Origin: Coprinellus micaceus
Taxonomy: Eukaryota > Basidiomycota > Agaricomycetes > Agaricales > Psathyrellaceae
Length of the DNA: 64,000 nt
Direction: 5' to 3'
NCBI GenBank assembly: GCA_951394405.1
Contig: OX596336.1
Location: 1,488,001 to 1,552,000 of the forward strand
How positions within the stretch are numbered: position 1 is the stretch's first letter; each line of letters opens with the position of its first letter. The notes beneath the pieces are model-generated. The model was not told where the DNA came from. It ran no database searches and was given only the letters and a program-made list of their open reading frames with translations. Shown piece after piece: positions 23,417 to 33,325 of this stretch. The translations under genes and the position numbers were made by a program.

Positions 23417-25454
23417 TCAGGGCGTACGAGGCGAACGGCCGGGAGTCCGACCCTTCCCCGAAGCCCCCTTCGCACTAATCGCCAGACCCCTACCCCACTC
23501 CATAAACCCATTACTCGCCTTCGCAATGAACCTCTTCACTCTATCCCTCTTCTGCTCACCCGCCCCTTCCTTCTCTGCTTTCCCATCCCGCTCCGGCGTG
23601 ATATCCATGAACGAGGTCGACGTCTCCACGCTCGTATTCGCCTGTCCATGTCTATCAGGGCACTCCAAATGAGCTTCTGCAGGATGATCCCGGTTTAGTG
23701 CCGCGCTAGTGCGAGATTTCCTCAGAGTGAACGGATCATCGAGAGGCTCGGGGCTTCCAGTGTTCTCCAGACCAAGCCCAATAGACGATTTAGATCCCAC
23801 GAGTGTTCTATAATCCGTGAGCCCGAGACCAGGAAGGTGGGGCGCGGATTCACGAAACTGGCTGCGGCCTTTGTGCTGGAACGAGTGGGCCTTGCTTCCG
23901 TCGACCTGCCGCTCCCATATCACTTCCTGTTGTAGAGCAGAAGGGTACGGCGTACGGTTGCCCCTAGAGATCTTCCTGCCGAGTTTCACACCTACACCAG
24001 CAGCAGTTACATCAACAGAGGACCTGGAACCGCGACTCCTGTGCTTCATGCTTGTACTCGAATTCCTCGCCAGTTTGGCCGTCGATGGTGCCCTTAGAAA
24101 GAGCCAATTTCGCGATTTCGACGTCGCTTGAGGATCACTCGCGACAGGGGCGCCAGATGCACTCGCTCGAACGCTATTGCCAAGCTTCGAGTGCGTAGCC
24201 GGCGGGAAAAGGCGCAAAGATTTGATTTTCGGGATCGAACGCTGTGTGCCACTGTCCATGTGTAGCTTGCCTTGAGACTGAGACTGCATACTCGCGACTT
24301 TCCGAATCGTACGAGGCTTCTCCGCGAGAGGTGAACCAGGGTCAGGAGTGTTCATCGAAGAGACAGTATTGCGCCTTCCGTCAGCGCGTTTCGGTAGAGG
24401 TTGGCGGTTTGTCTGGACGAAGGTGGGAGAAGACTCTGTCCTGTTCCTCCGTCGACCGGCTAGAGGCGAGCTGTTTGAATCTTTAACGTTGCCCGACTTT
24501 GACCATTCGTGAAGATCATCCGTCGTTCGCGTCTTGTACGTTTGTCGCCTAGACCACGAGATATCGCCAGCCTTGGTCTCCTCGCGCAGTCTGTCCAAAG
24601 GCGATCCTTTCTCAAGCTCTTCCAGATTCAATACATGAGCTGGAAGTGCCAATTCAGCACCGCCCCGAGTAAACGAAAAATCCATGTCGCGCGAGCGTTC
24701 CGTCGCCTGGCTCGCCCTTCGCCACGAGTAGTCCTCTGAAGCGTTGGCGTCCTTGAGCCAGGGTGCACTCTGCATTCGGCGAAGGGCGGGACTGAGAGAC
24801 GGGGGTTGAGGAAACTCTGAGGCAAATCCAACGAGACCCTTGAGCGACGAACTGTCGGATGTCGTGAACGAGTCCGACATAGTCAACGGCGTCGATTCTG
24901 GCGTGCAGCTCGACAGAGAAAGGCTAGCGGCGGCCACCATATCAGGAAACGAACTCATCCTCAGCAGGGGCAATTCCGGCGGGGTGTCCTGGTTGACTCC
25001 GATGTTACGCGTCCTTTGAGCAAAACGCCTAGAAGATCTTGCGCTGGTTCCGGGGAGGGGACTTTCGTGAATGTCGTCGAGGGATGTATGCGCCAGTCTT
25101 GAGTGATTATCTGCCGAAACTGGGGAAAACGACTTGGCGTGACACTCGCTCGCTCGTCGCGACGCCCTGTCGTCCATGAACCTTTCGCGAACGGTGCTCG
25201 CACTACAGAATATGTCAGTATACGCGCCAAATACCCATGTGGTTCACTCGCCTCGACGACCATCGCGAATGAATGGACTCGCTGGCCACAGACGCGTCGT
25301 TCGTTTTCCCGACTGTCCCTCGAACATCCAGGCCAGAGAACATTCGATAGCCACGACGCTCCTTCCTGTTGCTTGAGCCTTCTCTTGCCTCAGCTCTGAG
25401 GTTGCTCATCGAGCGCGTCCCTAGAAAAGAGAAACGCCTTGGGGGAGATTCCAT
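23417..25454 (-). CDS. Ser/Arg-rich disordered protein of unknown function (662 aa)
   Basis: I do not recognise this protein. Exon 1 is 25252-25454 and exon 2 is 23417-25202, joined by a proposed GC-AG intron. The join reads SRWSSSASTVRERFMDDRAS without a break. The product has low hydrophobicity and is rich in Ser, Arg, Thr and Pro, with scattered RRxS-type sites (RRFSFLG near the start) that could be kinase or 14-3-3 targets. No domain or membrane segment is visible. The final 60 residues (RDRVKRFIAKASNGFMEWGR) look like an amphipathic basic helix and may be the conserved part. An alternative model uses a GT donor at 25247 and a start at 25327, giving 621 aa. The gene begins only 146 bp downstream of the RPS2 stop, on the same strand. 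Confidence 0.7.
25203..25251 (-). other. Probable GC-AG intron
   Basis: On the minus strand the exon ends ...TCGAG and the intron begins GCGAGT, runs 49 nt through a CTGAC branch point, and ends in CTGTAG. AG|GCRAGT is the expected context of a GC donor. The nearby GTGAAC donor at 25247 puts the first exon out of frame unless translation starts at another ATG (25327). Confidence 0.55.
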
Positions 25455-25600
25455 GGTGGTGGACGTACGAGAGGAAGGAGGAAGCTTCGATCACATCAAC
25501 CCGGGCATTTCTCAAGAAGCAACGCCCGTTTTATGCCAGAGAGAAATGCGTTACAAATGCGAGAAAAAATACAGAGTGGGTCTGGCTACAGAGAGAGAAT

Positions 25601-26220
25601 CTAGTACGCCGACTTCTTGGCAACGAGCTGGAGGTGGGCGCTGTGCTCATCGAAGGGGTGCTTCGAGACGGGGATCTCACGCCAGAGATCGGGGGTAAGG
25701 AAAGCGTAGGTTTTGGTGATCTGAAAAGCGCGCTTTTAGATAAGAAGGGACATCTGAGTAGATCGCAACGTACGGCAGCAAAGGTAGCCTTCAAGAAGTT
25801 ACCCATAGTGGCAGTAGAACCCTTGGCCTGGGTGTAGACGTCCTCGACACCAGCCATCTGGAGAAGACGCTTGGCGGCGGGGGCAGCGACGATACCGGTA
25901 CCACGGGGAGCGGGGATGAGACGGCACATGACGGAGCCGACCTTTCCAGAGACCTTGGTGGGGACGGTGTGGGGCTCACCGAGGGCGGTACCCCAGTACC
26001 CTCTTCGGACGGGGATGACGGAGAGCTTGGCGAGGATGATAGCACCACGGATGGCGGTAGCGACTTCCTTGGCGCACTTGACACCGAGACCGACGTGGCC
26101 GTCAAAGTCACCGATGGCGACGAAGGCCTTGAAGCGAGTGCGCTGGCCGGCACGGGTCTGCTTCTGGACGGGCATGATCTTCATGACTTCATCCTTGAGC
26201 TTGGGCAAGAAGTGGTCGAT

Positions 26221-26280
<60 letters not shown>

Positions 26281-26482
26281 TCCATCCTTCACGAGACGGC
26301 CGAGCTTGGTGACGGGGATCCTGGAGGGCACTGAATAGGCCGATACGCGAGCAGAGTCGAGCGACTACTTACCACTCCTTGTCCTCGTCCTTGCGGCCAC
26401 CGCGCCTGGGGCCACGACGACCCCTGCCCCTGTCGCCACGACCACGGCCAAAGCCACCACGTCCTCTTGCTGCGTCGGCCAT
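25601..26482 (-). CDS. RPS2: 40S ribosomal protein uS5 (RPS2, 258 aa)
   Basis: Core protein of the small ribosomal subunit near the decoding and mRNA entry region. Three exons close in frame: 26373-26482, 25774-26320 and 25601-25720. The N-terminus is an RGG-like tail ([18 protein letters not shown]), usual for eukaryotic uS5 and normally arginine-methylated. The first splice yields [20 protein letters not shown], matching the conserved [13 protein letters not shown] block only when the acceptor at 26321 is used. The S5 RNA-binding domain ([20 protein letters not shown]) and C-terminal domain ([20 protein letters not shown]) are intact, and the end ([20 protein letters not shown]) is typical. 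Length matches orthologues (about 250-290). The leader probably contains an additional intron (26493-26645). Confidence 0.97.
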
Positions 26483-26492
26483 TTTTATATAG

Positions 26493-26645
26493 CTGGACGT
26501 CGAGATCGGTCAGTCAGGGTCATCCAGCACAATATGCGCCCATCCAGCCCCGGGGACGCCTCAAACCACCGTTTCTTCGCGCAGAGGTCGTAGACGATAC
26601 CCTGGGGCATGGATTCTGGGCATCGCTGGGGGACATCGCACTCAC
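26493..26645 (-). other. Predicted 5'-leader intron of RPS2
   Basis: On the minus strand a GTGAGT donor (26645 downward) is followed by CCCTGACTGACCG, a good branch site, and a GACGTCCAG acceptor ending at 26493, ten bases before the ATG. If spliced, the leader exon lies upstream of 26645. Introns in ribosomal-protein leaders are common in fungi. This is inferred from splice signals alone. Confidence 0.45.
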
Positions 26646-26795
26646 CGGGTGTTGAGATCGACGATGATGAGGGCCCCTGCGAGACGAAAGAATGCGATGT
26701 CGAGTCCTTTCCTCACGTGCTCGAGACCCTAACCCGAGCGTGCGCAGCCACCAGGGCTGAGTCAGCGGGAGCTCGCCATCGTTCGTTGCCTCTCA

Positions 26796-26803
26796 AATAT
26801 AAG
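26796..26803 (+). promoter_or_regulatory. TATA-like element upstream of antizyme gene
   Basis: AATATAAG lies about 100 bp before the first antizyme ATG, in the roughly 260-bp region shared with the divergent RPS2 leader. The position is compatible with a core promoter; this is pattern only. Confidence 0.3.
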
Positions 26804-26903
26804 CATCGACGTCGCTCTCTAGCAGCAATCGAAGCACATCGCCTTTGGCAATATCAACCCAGACCATCTCCCCCGAATTCCGTCCAGAGCAAATTGGCAG
26901 ACC

Positions 26904-27998
26904 ATGTCCATGTCAACAATGTCGAATTTTATAAATCCCCAATCTAGTCTTTGCCCCGCGTATGTTTCAATTTCTATCTCTCCAGCTTCGTCCTTATCGC
27001 TCACGCTCTCATGTTCGCAGCAACGGTCGTCGCACCGTTGGGGATGGGGCCACCTACTTCGACAACTCCGAGCCTAGTGTCTTGGCTGTCTGCCACCTTC
27101 AGGACAACAACGACATCTACTATTACTCGACTACCTACTCTGGCGGGCCCGGGGTGCGTCCTCCTTTCATCTCTATCAGACAGCCAGCCCAGTCCTGACC
27201 ACCCAGCAGTGGCGTTTTTGACGTCCCTAAAGTGAAATGCCCTCCAGACCGAGGGTCGTCGGACTGTGTGAGAGACAGCCCGGCGTCTAGTCCCAACAAC
27301 AACACCTATACTTCCAAGCCGCTTCCTTCATCGCCAACATCTTTATCTTTCTCCCAGTCCCACTATCATCCGTCCAGGGCCATCCCAATCTCCGCCGTGA
27401 ACATTGCCCACTCGACCTCTGGTCGCTCCCACCCCAGGGATATCCCTCAGCGGAATGCCTCCGTAATCGCGACCCCACCCCTTACTCCAGACTCCGGCAG
27501 CGACTGCAGCAGCTCCAGTTCCCTCTCTGGCTCTATTGACAACCAAGATGCACTCGATTTCCTCATGACACTCTTCCCTCAGGACGGTCTCAAGGCTCTT
27601 CCTTATGCTAAACGGGTCTCCATATCTGCCCCCAATCTTGGCGCCGACTTTGACGGTGTGGTGCTCGAGCTCCCAGGCAAACCCAAGACGCTTTACGTGG
27701 ACGGCAAAGGTGCTCCCGTTGTCAACCTCCGCGAAAGGTGCGTTCGTTTCCCTTCGTTCCTCCCATGCAACGTGCGTCCATGTGATATTGACTCGGTTCT
27801 CCATTCCACAGCATCGTGGCTTTGCTGGACCTCGCCGATGAAAGTCTTGGCTGCAATGCACTGGTCATTGCGCTTGAACGTTCCTCGCCCGACCTTAGCA
27901 ACCTCCTTCACTCCTTAATGTATGTTGGAGGCACCGTCGTCACCGCTCCGGTCTTCAAACTCGACCCTGCCTTTGTCCTGGTCGGGCTGGAAATCTAG
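26904..27998 (+). CDS. OAZ1: Ornithine decarboxylase antizyme (needs +1 frameshift)
   Basis: Antizyme binds ornithine decarboxylase, targets it for ubiquitin-independent proteasomal decay and blocks polyamine uptake. ORF1 runs 26904-26959, 27021-27153, 27210-27221 and stops at UGA. ORF2 is in the +1 frame, 27220-27737 and 27812-27998, 234 codons. Three in-frame ATGs (26904, 26910, 26919) could start ORF1. ORF1 ends ...TTYSGGPGWRF then UGA; ORF2 starts DVPKVKCPPDRG. A Ser/Pro-rich stretch leads to the antizyme domain (DALDFLMTLFPQDGLKALPY, then NALVIALERSSPDLSNLLHS), ending with GGTVVTAPVFKLDPAFVLVG, the family hallmark. No combination of the available donors and acceptors puts ORF1 and ORF2 in one frame. 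Full product is about 300 aa, longer than the human protein (228) because of the disordered region. Synthesis is expected to rise with polyamines. Confidence 0.92.
27210..27222 (+). promoter_or_regulatory. Programmed +1 ribosomal frameshift site of antizyme
   Basis: Reading ORF1, the codons are UGG CGU UUU UGA, followed by C. Slipping one base at UUU-UGA gives UUU (U)GAC, entering ORF2 at Asp. The site begins one codon after an intron junction (intron 27154-27209). A slow UGA stop followed by C is the usual stimulator in antizyme genes. Confidence 0.85.
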
Positions 27999-28130
27999 TT
28001 TGACGGTATGATAGCTTTGGCGCCTTTTTTCTCCTCATTTCGCCTTCTCTCGCCATTGTTCGATATGTAATATGCATTGACCGTACCATCGTATGTACCA
28101 TTCTTCACAGATTCGGTTTGTTGTACGTAT

Positions 28131-29267
28131 TCACATAATAGCACATCCTTCTTCGTCCCTTTCGATCCTCCTGGTGATTTCACCGGGGCTCATGCGCGAG
28201 CGACCACCGGTGTTCATGCGAACGACAAGAACTCCCGCGTTCTGTGGGTCGATCTCAGCGTCGAGCTGGTACCTGGAAGGGTTGCATATGTGGTTAGTCC
28301 CAAACTCAATCTTAGGCGCCCTAGTTTGGTTGTACTCACTTCTTCATTAGGTCTTCGATTGCGGGCTTGATCTTCGCCCCACTCGAGGAGTGCAAGCCCT
28401 TTCCGACGATGAGCTTGACCTCGCTCTGACCCTTGCGCCTGGCGTCTTCCAGCGCGTCCTCCGTCCTCGCCATGGCCTCCTTGACATACAGGCCGTGCAG
28501 ATCGATTTCGTCCTCAGCACTATCCTGGATATCACGTTAGGAAATTATGAACGCGGGGGCCAACGTAGATAAAGGGGCGCGTACCCGGTTGTTCTCTGCG
28601 AGCACCATGGATATGAACGAACATAGACGCCGAGATTAAGTGATGTTCCGGGAAGTGTGAAGAGATAACTGCCAACTAACCTCTGAAAATCCAATCGCTG
28701 GCTTCCTTGTTCAGCTGCTCCATCTTGCGCTGGTGCGCCTTGCCCGCGTTGGAGAACCCTTTGGCTCCAGCGTGGTCCCCGCGGTTGTACGCGTCGTGGC
28801 TTTGGGAGAAGGACTTGGCCATCTTGTCCCCCTCCTCATTCGCCCGCGCCCGAAGGGACTTGTAGTGATCGTTGTTTGAATTGACTTCGTTATCATTCTA
28901 CCATACCCAAAACGCCCAAGTATATGGTGCAGGATTAGAATTCATTGGAGGGTATGCGGAGTGAAGGGTGGCGACAAGAAGAAGAAGAACAACGCACGTA
29001 ATACCCCTTTGGAGGACGGGCCTGGCCACCTGATTGTCCTTGTCCGGCACTATGAGGCGGCTTAGGGGGAACATGACCCCCTTGCTGGGGAGGGTATTGA
29101 GTTCCCGGTTGCTGCTGCTGCCATTGATTCTGTTGCTGGTGCTGGTGAGGAGCAGGCTGTTGCCACTGGTTCTGCTGTTGCTGTTGGTGCTGGTGCGGCT
29201 GCGGCTTCGACTCGGCAGGGCCGCAGAACAAGTTGAAGATAGCTTTGAAGATCTGCGTGAAGACCAT
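28131..29267 (-). CDS. DUF1771/Smr-domain protein with Gln-rich N-terminus (274 aa)
   Basis: Smr domains bind or cleave nucleic acid; DUF1771-Smr proteins act on RNA or in ribosome-associated quality control. Five exons close in frame: 28998-29267, 28681-28897, 28585-28595 (11 nt), 28340-28524 and 28131-28272. The N-terminus (MVFTQIFKAIFNLFCG) is hydrophobic with a Cys, then comes a Gln/His/Pro-rich segment with a duplicated unit. DUF1771 covers YKSLRARANEEGDKMAKSFS to KMEQLNKEASDWIFRENNR. The Smr domain has the DEIDLHGLYVKEA (DLHG) motif and LIVGKGLHS, with a short insertion-free loop, and ends near NAGVLVVRMN. The yeast relative is YPL199C. The tail adds about 30 charged residues. Confidence 0.88.
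29109..29195 (-). repeat. Imperfect coding duplication HQHQQQ..NQWQQ
   Basis: Two 39-nt units (29157-29195 and 29109-29147) encode HQHQQQQQNQWQQ and HQHQQQNQWQQQQ, separated by Pro-Ala-Pro. Synonymous CAA/CAG and AAC/AAT differences between the units indicate an older duplication rather than recent slippage. Confidence 0.8.
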
Positions 29268-30437
29268 CTTGCCAAAGGACTCCTCTTCGGACTGCTAATC
29301 TTCACAAAGGTATCGGTAAAGGCAGAGGGACGAGCGGCTTTTCCGTCTCTACCCTTGAACCGGTGACCTCGGTGGGATGGGGGAAGAGTGTTGAAAGGGC
29401 TCGACGTAAATTAGCGCGCGCCCCTTTATGCAAGCTGTGGACCACGAGGTTCAACTGATGGCTGTGGGGGCCCGTCCTCGAGGCGCGGATGAAGGCAGGA
29501 AGCATTTTCGGGAGAGGATCGTGAAGTGGGCATCTTAGAACCGGGTTGGCTGTACTTTTGCTGTTCAATGTATTTTTGGGAAGTACGCTAGCTGCTATAC
29601 ATAGGCCTACATATACAAAGGGGTGAAAGTATAAATCGATGCTGACCCCGTCCTACATAATAGCTGGGTATCTTAAGCGGAGCTAGTGGTGTTCCCGATC
29701 TAGGAAACGCCGCCGGAAGAAGGAACGACCGTTTCGTTTGGCGTAATCGTTTTCATGGAGCTACCAGAGAAAGCCGACCTTTCCCAAGTGTAGGAGTGGG
29801 TCCCATGTAGTGCAGGGGACATTGAAGCGCCAGTAGCTCAGGGAACCAGGGGCATCGTGGGTAGGATAGGTGGCCTTCTAAAGCGTAAGAGGTTCCCCGA
29901 ATTGCTCCGAGTTGGCAAGGTGAACAGTCCGATGGATAGAGTGTTCGAAAACAGAATGAGCTTCTTTGGATAGCAGAGGCGTCTTCGAGATGGACAGCCG
30001 CAAGAGAGCCTCTGGAAAATTCCTCGGTGGCCAAAGGAACGAACTTCGGCAAGAGCATGGGGGGCCAAGGCCATTCTAGAGGAGGTCGAAAAGACGGGCA
30101 CCCCCAGAGGGCCTCGAGCACTACCCACGTCTATTTCTGGGCAACTTCGAGAAGTCTCCTTGACCCCCTTTTAGTGTCGTCATAGATGAGCACGAGAACA
30201 CCGGAAGGTATAGCTTGAGAGACGGAGATCTTGAAGACCCTGCTCGCCCTCAAGGGTGTAGAAAGGAGATTAGAAGTGTTTGAAGTGGTTGAGGAGAGAG
30301 ACCAAGGCCAAGATGTTGTGCTTGTTTGTGGTTACGTGATCGCCGTGGCAGACAGGTTGCCGCCTGCGGAGTGGTCGCTTCCCTCCACCTGCCAATTCAT
30401 CATTTTCTCCTTCTCTCTGTGTCTCCTTCGCCCAGGC
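29268..30437. other. Divergent intergenic spacer
   Basis: This 1.2-kb region lies between the DUF1771/Smr gene (minus) and the Cys-rich membrane protein gene (plus). Small ORFs on both strands (for example 29753-30121) have no family signature. Promoters of both genes are expected here. Confidence 0.45.
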
Positions 30438-31746
30438 ATGCATATCCTGCCACCGACGCTCGTTCTACTCTCTTTAATACAGCATGGCTTTGCTGGAATG
30501 AACAAGGCCGGCGACCCCTGCTCGGTGGCCAACAACCGATTACAAGAAGGCACCTTCCAGTTCTGGAGCGAGTGCACATCCTCCAACTACTGCGACGAAA
30601 CCGAGAACATCTGCAAGCCCAAACGATGCCGCCGCGACGACTTCCCATTCGGATACGAAAAGGGCGGCCACTTGCCCGACAAGTGCAAGAAGGGACAGTT
30701 CTGCCCTGACGAGGGCACAGATTGCCAAGATATTCTCGCTGTGGGGAGCCCTTGCCAACTTAACCGAGACGGTGAGGGGAAGCAAGATACTTAACTTACG
30801 TTCAGCGCTGATAAAAGGGGACCTGTAGACCAATGCGCGGGACCGGACAACTGGCAAGAACTGGCAGACAACACTGGTCGTGGTCTGAATGTCAATGGAT
30901 CAGTTTGTCTCAACAACGTTTGCCAGTACGTGGCAACCTACTCCCTCATTTCCAAGCCACTCAATCCGATCTAGGTGGGCGAATGTGACTGTTGGCAACA
31001 CCTGTGAGGTCGAGAATACCCCTTACACCGCCTACTCCTTGTCTGGCGAGTTCATCAACATCGTATCTCGGTACGGCGCTCGGTCGTTTGTTTGTCCCTC
31101 AGCGTTTCTGACCGAGATCTCCAGGGGTAACTGCCGTGTTGGACTCTACTGCGATTCTGCCACCAAACAGTGCAGGCAGAACAAGGCCCTTGGTGAAGAG
31201 TGCACTGCTGATAAGGAGTAAGTCACTACCCCGCTCCCCCGGTTCAACCGAATAACCGTTCGCTCCGCTCAGGTGTGACTCTATGAACTGCGACGCCGGT
31301 AGCAAATGCGCTGTTGCAGCTGCCACGCCTCACAAGTTTGGTATTTACGCATATGTCTTGGTCGCTCTCGGTATTCTTGCTGGTACGCATCCCAGTCGTT
31401 ATTCCCATCATGCAGGCGACTCACCGGAGATTCAGGCATGGGTGGAACGTTGACCGGACTCTACCTTTCTCATCGCAAGCAGCGTGACCGCGAGCGCGAG
31501 AAGCGTCTCCAATACTGGCGCGAGCAGAACGCTTTCCACCAGAACCTTATGCAGATGCGCGATGCTGCTCGGGCATCCATTATGGATCTTCCCAATGGCT
31601 CGAGCCCCCGCAGCGACTTCCGAGACCTCCCCGATGATTCGCAGGGACCCAAGGCTTCAGGGTTGAGGCATTACTATAACGACGACTCATACGATTCCGA
31701 TGACCCAACTTCCCAGGGTGTCAGGAAGATGGAGGGACGGTTCTGA
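30438..31746 (+). CDS. Cys-rich single-pass membrane protein (346 aa)
   Basis: Family not recognised. Six exons close in frame: 30438-30771, 30829-30925, 30975-31070, 31125-31217, 31273-31382 and 31436-31746. Residues 1-20 form a signal peptide (MHILPPTLVLLSLIQHGFAG). The ectodomain, to about residue 225, holds 20 cysteines, an even number suited to disulfides, in motifs such as CDETENICKPKRC, CRVGLYCDSATKQC and CTADKECDSMNCDAGSKC. The spacing loosely recalls Dickkopf/colipase-type knots. One N-glycosylation site (NGS) and another (NVT) are visible. A single TM helix (FGIYAYVLVALGILAGGMGG) is followed by an Arg-rich stop-transfer and coiled stretch (HRKQRDREREKRLQYWREQN) and a Ser/Asp-rich cytosolic tail. 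A type I surface or endomembrane protein is inferred; its ligand is unknown. Confidence 0.8.
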
Positions 31747-32045
31747 GCACTAAGCTCAATGCAAATGGCTGGAGGCCCGGAGCATGAAGGCCACTGGAAG
31801 GAGTGTAGATCAGAGACATTTATACCGGACGATATCCACGACTATATCTTTTAATCCCTAGTTCAATATTACCCTCATTTTGTGCCTACTGAAGTACTGG
31901 GCCTTCGACTTCTCAGAGGACAGCTTCTCGTTTTGAGCCCCCAAGTTGAAGTCCAAACGTCAGCGTCATGGATAAACGGGATTACTCATAATTTCCTCCG
32001 TTGGACTGCTTCCGTTTCCTAGCATCCATCCTCTCGACTCCCTTC

Positions 32046-33325
32046 ATGTCGACTCCTGCCATTGTACCTGTATCCGTCGCTGAAGAAGAGGATATCGCAC
32101 GACCACAGCACCGACAATGGGACCACGGCGACGACGCTGCGCGACGCAGACCATCAAGGAAGGGAAAGGAGAGAGAAACCGGGTCCGAAGAGGGTTCGCC
32201 ATGGAGCGCGAATGGGGGGTCTCCGTTACCCCCAGATGAGGAGAGTTTGAACGATTCTTCGAGGGCCTCGTCATATCCCCCGTTGAATGACGAACAAGAG
32301 GAGACCCGTCGGATCCAGGAGGTCAGTACCTGCGGCGCAGCCTTCGTGGCCATCCCTGAATCGAGAGCTAATTTCGTTCAATTGAATTGCGGCTGTCACA
32401 CATTGCGACAATGACCATTGACTATACTCTCCGGTATTTCAATAGAACCTCAAGCGAATGGAACAAGCTGAGCTTCAGAGGAGGAAAGCTGCACGGCAGT
32501 CGAGCATACTATCGGGTAATGGGAGCGGAGGAGGCTCGTCGCAATCGTCGATCGTGGAGAACGTAACCCGACGCGCGAGTCTGCTATGGCAGAACAGGGT
32601 CGGTGGGCACCATCCAAATAGCAGCAGCGGCAGCAGGAAGAACGGCCCCATGGGAGGGGGCCTGGGGCACCACCAAAAGCTTCCTTCAACGGACAACCTT
32701 CCCCTCACGGACATCGCATCTGCCGCTGACGACACCCCCACGGCCTCACCAACCCGGTCCGAAACGAATCTCAGCATCGCCTCTGTTTCTACGATTACTT
32801 CGCCCCAGAGTAAGGGGAAGGAGGTGGACTTGAATGCGAAAAAGCTTCATGAGCCCGTAGATGATCCATTCAACCCCCCAGAGCAACATGAAGCACAGGA
32901 GGTGGTGATGTCTTCTCCCTTCTCTGACCCACCAGAACCCTCAACGCCGGGGGCGTATCAGACGTCTGCACTGGTGGGAGGTAGCTCGGAAGGATCGAAG
33001 GATTATTCAGGTCCAATTACACGACAACCTCCTCCACCGAAGCCATTGGGTCTACCTCGACCGAAGACGCCGCCGCCGCCATTAGACAGGAGGGACTTGG
33101 ATGATGATGAGGCGGGTAATGTTAATGGGGAGGCAAAGAAGACTAAATGGTGGCACGAGTGGTTATGTGGGTGTGGAGAAGGCCCAGATCGGGGAGGAGA
33201 TCATCAGGTATGTATTTGGCACACCTCGACTCCCGGCGAGAAGGGGTAGTCTTTCTGAACCCCGAGATCTGGTAGCTGACCCCTGTCCTTCTCTCTAGGC
33301 CGGCAGAACGAACCCATTTGAATAA
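32046..33325 (+). CDS. Disordered protein with conserved-looking WWHEWLCGCGEG C-terminus
   Basis: Function unknown. Three exons close in frame: 32046-32321, 32446-33207 and 33299-33325, giving 354 aa from MSTPAIVPVSVAEEED. An in-frame ATG at 32001 would add 15 residues. The chain is Ser/Pro/Gly-rich and low in hydrophobics, with a short basic helix (NLKRMEQAELQRRKAARQ). A proline cluster (PPPPKPLGLPRPKTPPPPL) could bind SH3 or WW domains. The last 35 residues stand out: KWWHEWLCGCGEGPDRGGDH, then AGRTNPFE. They include two close cysteines (CGC) and an NPF tripeptide, a known EH-domain ligand. The CGC could be lipidated or bind metal. An endocytic adaptor role is possible but speculative. Confidence 0.72.

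Noticed and set aside
25791..26153. Ser/Pro-rich minus-strand ORF overlapping RPS2 (and plus-strand ORFs at 25871-26334)
   Set aside because: Shadow frames of the highly biased ribosomal-protein exon.
26483..26492. TATATAAAA as TATA box of RPS2
   Set aside because: It directly abuts the ATG, too close for a core promoter; it is probably leader sequence after a 5' UTR intron.
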